NCBI GenBank assembly: GCA_945867875.1
Contig: CAMBJF010000103.1
Coordinates: forward strand, 1-8,004
DNA length: 8,004 nt
Source: an uncultured Ruminococcus sp.
GTDB taxonomy: Bacteria > Bacillota > Clostridia > Oscillospirales > Ruminococcaceae
Reading direction: 5' to 3'
Both the position numbers and the translations under genes were made by a program. Shown piece by piece: positions 1-5,140 of the stretch (the stretch's first letter is position 1; every line of letters starts with the position of its first letter). The notes under the pieces were generated by a model. That model was given only the letters and a program-made list of their open reading frames with translations, ran no database searches and had not been told where the DNA came from.

Positions 1-46
1 TACACACTGCATATCGTCGGCAGCGTCAGATGTGTATAAGAGACAG
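1..46 (+). other. Illumina Nextera library adapter (non-genomic contamination)
   Basis: Bases 14-46 are exactly the 33-nt Nextera Read 1 transposase adapter, which ends in the 19-nt Tn5 mosaic end at 28-46. Bases 6-13 (ACTGCATA) match the Nextera i5 index known as S506, and bases 1-5 (TACAC) match the 3' end of the P5 flow-cell oligo. The three pieces sit in the exact order of a finished library molecule, so this is untrimmed read sequence at a contig end and not a transposon or native DNA. Genomic sequence starts at base 47. On the minus strand the mosaic end is read as Leu-Ser-Leu-Ile-His-Ile followed by a stop, which gives the ispA reading frame a false C-terminus. Confidence 0.98.
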
Positions 47-556
47 GTCAAAAGGCTTGCCCACGTTCTGAACATCAACGGTCTGACCGCCGATCATTCC
101 CATAACGCCGACAGCCTCGGACAGGACCTTTATCACCCTTATCCTCTGCTCAAAGGACAGCTTTTCATCAGATGAAATGACCTCGAAAGCATAATTTTCA
201 AGAGCATCTCCAGCAAGCAGAGCAATATCCTCTCCGAACTGCTTGTGACAGGAAGGCTTTCCTCTGCGGAAATCATCATTGTCCATACAGGGCAGATCGT
301 CGTGGATGAGGGAAAATGTGTGTATCATTTCAAGAGCGCAGGCAGAATCCAGAGCCTTTTCCCCGCTGCCGCCGAAAATGCGTGCAAATTCCGTTGCAAG
401 AACGGGTCTGATGCGCTTTCCGCCAGCCGCAAGTGAATATTTCATAGCCTGCGCACAGATAAGCTGATGGGGAGCGTTCTTTTCGGTGTAAACGCCCATA
501 AGCTCTTCAAGTCTGCCGTTTATGAGCTGTGCACGGCGTTCAAGAATTTCTTTCAT
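47..556 (-). CDS. ispA: Farnesyl/geranyl diphosphate synthase, 3'-truncated at contig end
   Basis: Short-chain trans-prenyl diphosphate synthase, a cytoplasmic enzyme that condenses isopentenyl diphosphate with allylic diphosphates to make geranyl and farnesyl diphosphate for quinones and undecaprenyl lipid. About 170 genuine residues remain of roughly 290-300 usual for the family. Visible motifs are GGKRIRP (about residues 45-51, substrate diphosphate binding), the first Asp-rich motif DDLPCMDND (86-94), the following RRGKPSCH, and a GGQ-x-x-D segment near the break. The second Asp-rich motif is missing because adapter sequence begins at base 46. The frame opens upstream at a GTG (574), but I chose ATG 556: it has GGAGG 9 nt upstream and begins MKEILERRAQL. 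The start lies 1 nt after the xseB stop, so translation is probably coupled. ispA directly after xseB is a common Firmicute order. Geranylgeranyl product specificity cannot be excluded from this fragment. Confidence 0.93.
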
Positions 557-557
557 A

Positions 558-743
558 TTATAATTCCTCCGCACTTGTGACCTTCATAACCGATTTTTCA
601 GCTTCATCAAGGAGCTTTTTGCACTTTGCAAGCTCGTCTGCACCGCTTTTGTAAAGCTCAACGGCTTCTTCAAGGGGAATATCTCCCTCCGAAAGCCTGC
701 CGATTATTTCATCAACGTGTTTAACGGATTTTTCAAAGCTCAT
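558..743 (-). CDS. xseB: Exodeoxyribonuclease VII small subunit
   Basis: Small subunit of exonuclease VII, the cytoplasmic nuclease that degrades single-stranded DNA from either end to oligonucleotides; several XseB copies bind the XseA C-terminal region. The 61-residue protein opens with SFEKSVKHVDEIIGRLSEGD and continues with the typical IPLEEAVELYKSGADELAKC and LDEAEKSV helices, the family's two-helix coiled hairpin. It is slightly short for the family (about 65-80 residues) but covers the whole conserved core. ATG 743 has AAGGAG 8 nt upstream. It starts 15 nt after the xseA stop and ends 1 nt before ispA, so it sits between its partner subunit and ispA as in many Firmicutes. Confidence 0.94.
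   Translation of the reverse strand: MSFEKSVKHVDEIIGRLSEGDIPLEEAVELYKSGADELAKCKKLLDEAEKSVMKVTSAEEL
566..570 (-). promoter_or_regulatory. Shine-Dalgarno site fixing the ispA start
   Basis: GGAGG lies 9 nt upstream of ATG 556, inside the last codons of xseB. The earlier in-frame GTG at 574 overlaps this region and has no comparable site, so 556 is the likely start and the first six residues of the longer frame are not translated. Confidence 0.75.
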
Positions 744-758
744 TATGACTTCTCCTTA

Positions 759-1946
759 TTATTTTACGATAACGGCGCTTGCTTCATTGTCCGCAAACCT
801 GACCGTTATCCTGTCCCCTTCCGAAAGCTCATCTGCCGACTTTATAAGCTCATTTTCCTTATAAACAAGGCTGTAGCCCCGTGACATAATTTTCAGAGGG
901 CTGAGCGAATCAAGGGCAGCGGCTCTTGAACCGATGACAGCCTTTTTCTTTTCAATGCAGCTTTTCATCGCTTCCGAGAGCCTTATCTCATTAGATGCAA
1001 GCTTTTCCCTCATTGCGGACAATGCTGCCGAGGGAGCATAATTTTTCAGCTCCGATTCAATTGCCATAAGCTCGTGTCTTTTGCGTGCTATGACCGTGGC
1101 AAATGCATTGTCGAGAGCATTTTTATATGAATCAACTGCCGCCGAAAGTGACGCTGTATCGGGAACTGCAAGCTCTGCCGCAGCCGACGGCGTGGGGGCA
1201 CGGAGATCGGATACAAAATCAATGAGAGTGGTATCCGTTTCGTGACCTACGGCGGAAATAACAGGGGTGTTCATTGCAAAGACCGTGCGGGCGATCTTTT
1301 CGCTGTTGAATGCAAAAAGATCCTCGGGAGAGCCGCCACCACGTCCGCATATGATAACGTCACAGCCGCTTGAATCAGCAAATTCAAGCGCCTCGCAAAT
1401 CGAATCGACAGCATATTCTCCCTGAACCACGCAGGGAAAAATGACAGCTTCACAGAACGGATAACGCCTGCCGATAATATTCAGTATATCCCTTAAAGCA
1501 GCTCCGCCCTTAGCCGTAACTATGCCCACACGCTTCGGGAATTTCGGTAGAGGCTTTTTGTATATCGGCTCAAAAAGTCCTTCCGCTGCAAGCTTTTCTT
1601 TTAACTGTTCAAAAGCAAGATACTGAGCGCCGATGCCGTCGGGCTGGATATCCGTAACATAAAGCTGATAAACGCCGTCACGTTCAAAGACCTGCAAACT
1701 GCCCATAACAATTACATTCATACCGCTTTGAGGCATAAATTTAAGGGAAGCCGCATAGCTGCTGAACATTACAGCCTTTATTGATGATGAGCTGTCTTTG
1801 AGGGTAAAATAAAAGTGACCCGTCCGCATATGGTGGGTAAAGCCCGATATCTCGCCCTTTACAAGAAGCCCTCTGAGCTTTGTGTCCTCTTTTATTTTAA
1901 ATGACATATAGCGGTTAAGCTGGGAAACTGTCAGAATGCTGCTCAT
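759..1946 (-). CDS. xseA: Exodeoxyribonuclease VII large subunit
   Basis: Catalytic subunit of exonuclease VII, 395 residues, slightly shorter than many homologues. An N-terminal OB-fold (about residues 4-102, starting with LTVSQLNRYMSFKIKED) binds single-stranded DNA. The nuclease domain follows, with GIVTAKGGAALRD (141-153), GRGGGSPEDLFAFN (201-214), SAVGHETDTT (231-240) and DLRAPTPSAAAE (247-258), all hallmark blocks of the family. Residues about 265-345 look helical and coiled-coil-like, which is the region where XseB docks. The conserved LSPLKIMSRGYSLV (348-361) and a small C-terminal beta domain end the protein. ATG 1946 overlaps the stop of the preceding TsaD-like gene by 4 nt (ATGA), and only a weak AAGG site precedes it, so expression is probably translationally coupled. 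Expected role: DNA repair and mismatch excision. Confidence 0.97.
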   Translation of the reverse strand: MSSILTVSQLNRYMSFKIKEDTKLRGLLVKGEISGFTHHMRTGHFYFTLKDSSSSIKAVMFSSYAASLKFMPQSGMNVIVMGSLQVFERDGVYQLYVTDIQPDGIGAQYLAFEQLKEKLAAEGLFEPIYKKPLPKFPKRVGIVTAKGGAALRDILNIIGRRYPFCEAVIFPCVVQGEYAVDSICEALEFADSSGCDVIICGRGGGSPEDLFAFNSEKIARTVFAMNTPVISAVGHETDTTLIDFVSDLRAPTPSAAAELAVPDTASLSAAVDSYKNALDNAFATVIARKRHELMAIESELKNYAPSAALSAMREKLASNEIRLSEAMKSCIEKKKAVIGSRAAALDSLSPLKIMSRGYSLVYKENELIKSADELSEGDRITVRFADNEASAVIVK

Positions 1947-2896
1947 TTAAACTGCCTTTCATAAGTATAATATGCATACAGTGCAATTCCTGCGGCGTTA
2001 TCGCAGGAAAATTCGGGAGCGGAGAAATATACATCGTCAAATCTTTTTCTGAGCAATTCTTTTATATAGCCGTTGGACATAACTCCCCCCGCAAATATCA
2101 CAGGGAGCTTTCCGTATTTCTCATAGGCATAAGCGGTCATTTCGCTTACAGATGAATAAACGGCATTAAGAATGAATCTCGCTGTATTTTCGGGAGTTTC
2201 GCCCCCTGCAAGCATAGCCTGAGCCTTGTTCTCAAATCCCGAGAGACAGCAGGAACCGTTTCGCATAACAGCCTTTGCCTTGATGCTCTTGTCCGATTTT
2301 TCAGCCAGCTTTTCAAGAGCAGGACCGCAGGGAAAATCAAGCCCCAGCATAAGTCCTGTGCGGTCGATGAGCTGACCTGCTTTAAGATCGAGAGATGATG
2401 CTGTTTCGGTGACTTTTATAAGCTCGTTTTCATCAGGCTCGCAGTAAAGACAGTCGGTAGTGCCGCCGCTTACGTGAAAAGCTATGAACGGTGAATTTAT
2501 CATAGAAAGCCTGCCCGCCGAATACAGCGCCGCAAGGATATGTCCTATCTGGTGAGATGTCTTGAAAACAGGAATGCCGTTTACCGCACCGATGCTGTCT
2601 CCAAGCCCCTCTCCGCAGAGAAAGCAGGGCATATAGGAGCCCTCGATATTTCTCGGACGAAATGACGCTCCGACTGCGCATATTTTATCTTTACCGTCAT
2701 AATCGGCAAAAAGCTTTGTGACCATTTCGGGGAGCTGTTTTGTATGCTGAAAGACAGCATCGCTCTGACGGAGACCCGCTTCGCCGCTTTTTACCGAAAG
2801 CAGCTTTTTGCGTGATAATACCGCACCGACGTCACTGTCAAAAAGCGCCGCAGATGTAGTGTAATTGCTGGTGTCAAGCCCTAAAAAAAGCGGCAT
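1943..2896 (-). CDS. TsaD/Kae1-like (Gcp, 'peptidase M22') family protein, divergent paralogue
   Basis: A 317-residue ASKHA-fold protein related to TsaD/Kae1, the tRNA threonylcarbamoyladenosine transferase, but clearly not a standard TsaD. Family marks are GLDTSNYTTSAALFD (6-20, phosphate-1-like loop), HQIGH (115-119, matching the H-x3-H metal site), HVSGGTTD (141-148), GPALEKLA (191-198), AGGVMSNGYI (269-278) and SCDNAAGIALYA (297-308), whose Asp299 matches the third metal ligand. Differences from canonical TsaD are the start (TSNYTT where TsaD has TSCDET), HQIGH where TsaD has H-x-EGH, and LSGFENK where TsaD has an FSGLKT-type motif. No signal peptide or membrane segment is visible, so it is probably cytoplasmic. 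Its ATG shares one base with the nusB stop (TAATG), with GAGG 5 nt upstream, and its stop overlaps the xseA start. The old 'glycoprotease' annotation of this family should not be trusted. The nucleotide- and metal-binding sites look intact, but the substrate is unknown. Confidence 0.85.
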   Translation of the reverse strand: MPLFLGLDTSNYTTSAALFDSDVGAVLSRKKLLSVKSGEAGLRQSDAVFQHTKQLPEMVTKLFADYDGKDKICAVGASFRPRNIEGSYMPCFLCGEGLGDSIGAVNGIPVFKTSHQIGHILAALYSAGRLSMINSPFIAFHVSGGTTDCLYCEPDENELIKVTETASSLDLKAGQLIDRTGLMLGLDFPCGPALEKLAEKSDKSIKAKAVMRNGSCCLSGFENKAQAMLAGGETPENTARFILNAVYSSVSEMTAYAYEKYGKLPVIFAGGVMSNGYIKELLRKRFDDVYFSAPEFSCDNAAGIALYAYYTYERQFK

Positions 2897-3348
2897 TATT
2901 CCTCGTCTCCCAGGGACTTTTCGGGTATGTTCTTCTCAGGTATCTTTCCGCTGCGGGCAAAAGAACCGAGAACACCGTTGACAAAGTGCTTGTCAGCGTC
3001 AAATGCATATTTCTGAGTAAGTAAAACAGCCTCGCTTATGGCAACGCTTACGGGAACGCTTTCCTCGTAAAGGCACTCATAAACCGCAAGTCTCAGAACT
3101 GCAAGGCTTACCTTGCCTATTCTCTCAACTTTGCGCTTTTCGCTGTACTGTGAGATTATTTCATCAAGCTCATCAGCCTTTTCGGTAACTGCCTTGAAAA
3201 TGCGGCAGACCTCGTCGTTAAAATCATATTCGTCTGCGTCCTTGGCAAACTCGATTATCTCATCGCAGGTGTCGTCTCTGAACAGCTTTTCAAAAATAAG
3301 CAGAAATGCAGCTTCTCTGATGTGACTTTTCTTTAATGCTTTACCCAT
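2896..3348 (-). CDS. nusB: Transcription antitermination factor NusB
   Basis: All-helical RNA-binding protein that pairs with NusE (ribosomal S10) on boxA RNA and supports antitermination, mainly of rRNA operons. It has 150 residues; the family usually has about 130-150. The N-terminal helix (KKSHIREAAFLLIFEKLF) fits the usual RR-x-AR-type RNA-binding start, though it is divergent. The C-terminal half is more typical: VSLAVLRLAVYECLY (80-94), VPVSVAISEAVLLTQKYA (98-115) and the signature HFVNGVLGSFAR (121-132). A charged tail with an IPEK repeat (136-139 and 141-144) follows the fold. ATG 3348 is preceded by AAAGGA about 11 nt upstream. It is the first gene of the downstream operon, behind a structured leader with its own promoter, and its stop overlaps the next start. 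Confidence 0.92.
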   Translation of the reverse strand: MGKALKKSHIREAAFLLIFEKLFRDDTCDEIIEFAKDADEYDFNDEVCRIFKAVTEKADELDEIISQYSEKRKVERIGKVSLAVLRLAVYECLYEESVPVSVAISEAVLLTQKYAFDADKHFVNGVLGSFARSGKIPEKNIPEKSLGDEE

Positions 3349-3393
3349 ATTTTAAATATCCTTTCCCGTGATCAGATGTTATACAAGCCTTAA

Positions 3394-3435
3394 AGCCTGT
3401 GAGAATACCGAAAAATTTTCGGCATTCTACAGGCT
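3394..3435 (-). terminator. Long stem-loop after spoIIIAH: weak terminator or nusB leader hairpin
   Basis: An inverted repeat with arms AGCCTGT...AGAAT...CCGAAAA and TTTTCGG...ATTCT...ACAGGCT gives about 19 base pairs, interrupted by one bulged base and one mismatch, around a minimal loop. On the minus strand it is followed only by UUUAAGG, a poor U-tract, so it is not a strong intrinsic terminator as it stands. It lies downstream of the putative nusB promoter, so it may attenuate or shape the nusB leader. It could also end spoIIIA transcripts arriving from upstream; no other candidate terminator exists between the two operons. Confidence 0.5.
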
Positions 3436-3468
3436 GCTTTTATACCTGCTGCTTTAGTATGTAAAAGC
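3436..3468 (-). promoter_or_regulatory. Second stem-loop in the nusB leader
   Basis: On the minus strand GCTTTTA (3468-3462) pairs with TAAAAGC (3442-3436). After a 2-nt bulge, TAC (3459-3457) pairs with GTA (3445-3443). The remaining loop is 11 nt and includes TAAAGC. The hairpin abuts the longer one at 3435 with no spacer, suggesting a coaxially stacked pair. It would be transcribed first from the promoter at 3491-3519. Confidence 0.45.
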
Positions 3469-3490
3469 GGCAAATATATTCACTGTTTCT

Positions 3491-3519
3491 ATTATATCAC
3501 ATCTTCGGGAAATACACAA
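3491..3519 (-). promoter_or_regulatory. Extended -10 sigma-A-type promoter for the nusB operon
   Basis: On the minus strand, TTGTGT (3519-3514) is followed by a 17-nt spacer and then a perfect TATAAT (3496-3491), with an extended TGA just before it (TGATATAAT, 3499-3491). The -35 hexamer matches the consensus in only three positions, but the consensus extended -10 compensates. It begins right after the spoIIIAH stop codon, a sensible place for a vegetative promoter that separates the housekeeping operon from the sporulation operon. The predicted start is near base 3484. Confidence 0.65.
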
Positions 3520-4104
3520 CTACTTAACTTCAAAAATTCTGATATTTTCCGAAGGAATTGTAACCTCTGTTAACAAAATATCTTTTATCTGTGCAGCTTC
3601 ATCTGCGGCAAGCCCCTCTGAGCGAACAACTATGCTTGCAGTCTCGCCGTCCAGATACACAACGCAGTCCTCAAAGCCCTGTGCCTTGATGAGCGATTCG
3701 ATCTTGCTCTCGCTTTCGGAAAGCTGTGAAAGGTTCACCGCCTCCATTGTATAAGCCGCATTTTCCTCTTCGGTAAGATCGCCGCCGTTTAAAATAGCCG
3801 ATAAGGTCTGCACGGCATCGTCACGGGAGGTCATTCTCGAAAGCCTTGCCTGAGCAAAATAATCGGAAGTATCTACATCGGCAGAGACCTCCTTTACCTC
3901 GTCGGGGCTGTCCGAATTGACAAATGCAGCCTCGCCGTAATTTACTCCCCTGCTTTCGCCCGACTGGGACATATCTGCATTTGCGGCGATCTCATCGCCA
4001 ACCTCAGAGAACACGTAGTTCATATACACCGCAATTCCGAGAACAAGTGTGAGACCTGCAAGGATTATCTGCTTTTTTCCGATGATAAGATTTGGTTTGC
4101 GCAT
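3520..4104 (-). CDS. spoIIIAH: Stage III sporulation protein AH
   Basis: Last gene of the spoIIIA operon. Its product is anchored in the mother-cell-derived outer forespore membrane, and in B. subtilis its extracellular domain binds forespore SpoIIQ across the intermembrane space. The 194-residue protein has a basic start, one membrane segment (about 12-33), an acidic low-complexity linker (34-80) and then the conserved region: DYFAQARLSRMTSRDDAVQT (81-100), a helical part, and a C-terminal ring-building (EscJ/PrgK-like) fold with QGFEDCVVYLDGETASIVV (142-160) ending SENIRIFEVK. ATG 4104 has GGAGG 9 nt upstream and lies 26 nt after the spoIIIAG stop. Its TAG stop directly abuts the putative nusB promoter. 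Confidence 0.94.
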   Translation of the reverse strand: MRKPNLIIGKKQIILAGLTLVLGIAVYMNYVFSEVGDEIAANADMSQSGESRGVNYGEAAFVNSDSPDEVKEVSADVDTSDYFAQARLSRMTSRDDAVQTLSAILNGGDLTEEENAAYTMEAVNLSQLSESESKIESLIKAQGFEDCVVYLDGETASIVVRSEGLAADEAAQIKDILLTEVTIPSENIRIFEVK

Positions 4105-4130
4105 AACTGATTCCTCCGTTTTATAAAAAA

Positions 4131-4652
4131 TTATTCCATAGCGGCAACGTATATCCTGCCTGCGGGTATGCCGAGGACTGCCGTTACTGTGCGGTATATC
4201 TCCTCACGCACCCTGTCGGACTTTCCGCCGCCGCAAACTACCGCAACACCTGTTATGGCAGGAGTGTTCACCTGCCTTAGCAGTGCTTCTTCGCTGTTTC
4301 CGTTTCTAACTGTAACATATTCGTTTTCGGTCTTTTCGCCGTTTATCTTTTCAGCCTGTGCGTATATGTATTCCTCTGTGGAGCTGAAAGATATCATAAC
4401 CTTTACATCTCCCACCCCGTCTATGGCGGAAAGAAGCTCTTCGAGCCGCCGTTCGGTGTCCGAGTTGTAGTCTGTCCAAACGTTTGACGCAGGTTCGGTG
4501 ACGATGGTTTCCTTTGGTTCTTCATTTTCATTACCTCCGAAAAAAAGTATCATAAGCATTCCCGCAATACCCACTGCGGCAGCGGCTGTCATTGCCTTTC
4601 TGCTGCCTGTGAGCCTGCTGTAAAACTCTTTTAATCTGTCAGGAATATTCAT
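4131..4652 (-). CDS. spoIIIAG: Stage III sporulation protein AG
   Basis: Single-pass protein that in B. subtilis assembles a large ring in the intermembrane space as part of the SpoIIIA-SpoIIQ complex. It has 173 residues: a short cytoplasmic N-terminus, a membrane segment (about 20-39), an acidic linker (41-66) and a ring-building domain. Conserved stretches are LEELLSAIDGVGDVKVMISF (70-89), RQVNTPAITGVAVVCGGG (126-143) and the terminal IPAGRIYVAA (162-171). The insert between the first strand and the second helix (about 92-125) is charged, as in other SpoIIIAG proteins, where this region forms an extra beta structure. ATG 4652 lies 14 nt inside the spoIIIAF end, with GGAGG 9 nt upstream, so the two are probably translationally coupled. 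Confidence 0.95.
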   Translation of the reverse strand: MNIPDRLKEFYSRLTGSRKAMTAAAAVGIAGMLMILFFGGNENEEPKETIVTEPASNVWTDYNSDTERRLEELLSAIDGVGDVKVMISFSSTEEYIYAQAEKINGEKTENEYVTVRNGNSEEALLRQVNTPAITGVAVVCGGGKSDRVREEIYRTVTAVLGIPAGRIYVAAME

Positions 4653-5124
4653 TGATTGTGTCCTCCGCTTTTACATTCACAAATGAACTGTCTATGCCCA
4701 TAGCCTGTGAAGCTGTCTTTTCCGCCGCTTTGATCTGTGAGCTGTTTTCGATAATAATTTCTGCTCCTGTAATAGATATGCTGCCGTCTGCGGAATTATT
4801 TATATCTACGGATATTTTTATTGGTTTTATCCCACGTGAGGCAAGCTCATTACCAAGGCTCTCGCTGATATTCGCACTAATGAGCCTGTCAGTCTGACGG
4901 TCGCATATTTCAGAGTAATCGTCGGGAAGAGAATCTGTAAAATCAAACATATCGCCGTCAAGCTGTATATCCGCAAAGGGAGCGACTATCACAAGGATAA
5001 GTATGAGGGAGAATATCATATTTATCTGCCCCGAAAATTTTTCCGAGGGGGTCATATTTTTTAGCACCGAGAAAATTATCCCCAGCACACAGGCAGATGC
5101 AGCCGAAGCGCAGAGCATATCCAT
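4639..5124 (-). CDS. spoIIIAF: Stage III sporulation protein AF
   Basis: Membrane component of the SpoIIIA complex. From ATG 5124 the protein has 161 residues: two membrane segments (about 4-22 and 35-52) at the N-terminus, followed by a soluble domain with an alpha/beta ring-building character (IKPIKISVDINN, then SISITGAEIIIENSS). The same frame is open to ATG 5148, which would add eight residues (MHKWRGML). I prefer 5124 because GGAGG sits 9 nt upstream of it, whereas ATG 5148 lies inside the end of spoIIIAE with no ribosome site, and ATG 5130 is only 3 nt from the GGAGG. With this start there is a 16-nt gap from spoIIIAE. The 3' end overlaps spoIIIAG by 14 nt. Shorter than B. subtilis SpoIIIAF but complete in layout. 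Confidence 0.9.
   Translation of the reverse strand: MDMLCASAASACVLGIIFSVLKNMTPSEKFSGQINMIFSLILILVIVAPFADIQLDGDMFDFTDSLPDDYSEICDRQTDRLISANISESLGNELASRGIKPIKISVDINNSADGSISITGAEIIIENSSQIKAAEKTASQAMGIDSSFVNVKAEDTINEYS
4662..4666 (-). promoter_or_regulatory. Shine-Dalgarno site for spoIIIAG, inside spoIIIAF
   Basis: GGAGG lies 9 nt upstream of ATG 4652, wholly within the spoIIIAF coding sequence. It supports the 14-nt overlap of the two genes as real rather than an over-called start. Confidence 0.7.
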
Positions 5125-5133
5125 AAGCATTCC

Positions 5134-5138
5134 CCTCC
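5134..5138 (-). promoter_or_regulatory. Shine-Dalgarno site deciding the spoIIIAF start
   Basis: GGAGG in the context TGGAGGGGA stands 9 nt before ATG 5124 and 3 nt before ATG 5130. The spacing favours 5124 over the longer frame starting at 5148. Confidence 0.65.
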
Positions 5139-5140
5139 AT

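Larger units (their letters stand above)
3349..3484 (-). promoter_or_regulatory. Structured 5' leader of the nusB operon
   Basis: If transcription starts about 7 nt after the -10 element, the nusB messenger has a leader of about 135 nt. It contains two abutting stem-loops (3468-3436, then 3435-3394), a direct repeat of AAAGCAGC (minus strand, at 3455-3448 and 3440-3433), and a 6-nt complementarity between the first loop (UAAAGC, 3456-3451) and GCUUUA at 3396-3391. That pairing would compete with the base of the second stem. I see no match to a riboswitch class I know. Regulation is an inference from structure and length only. Confidence 0.45.

Noticed and set aside
28..46. Tn5 mosaic end as a trace of a native transposon
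   Set aside because: It is joined to the rest of the Nextera adapter, an i5 index and P5 sequence, so it comes from library preparation.
2896..3348. IPEK tandem repeat at the NusB C-terminus as a functional repeat
   Set aside because: There are only two copies in a charged, probably disordered tail; too little to interpret.
3373..3404. Second promoter candidate (TATAAC with a TTCTCA -35) closer to nusB
   Set aside because: Both hexamers are imperfect, the spacing is not optimal, and the -35 would lie inside the hairpin; the promoter at 3491-3519 is much better.
3457..3486. Nine-codon leader peptide frame from a GTG in the nusB leader
   Set aside because: There is no ribosome site before the GTG, and the peptide shows no run of regulatory codons.
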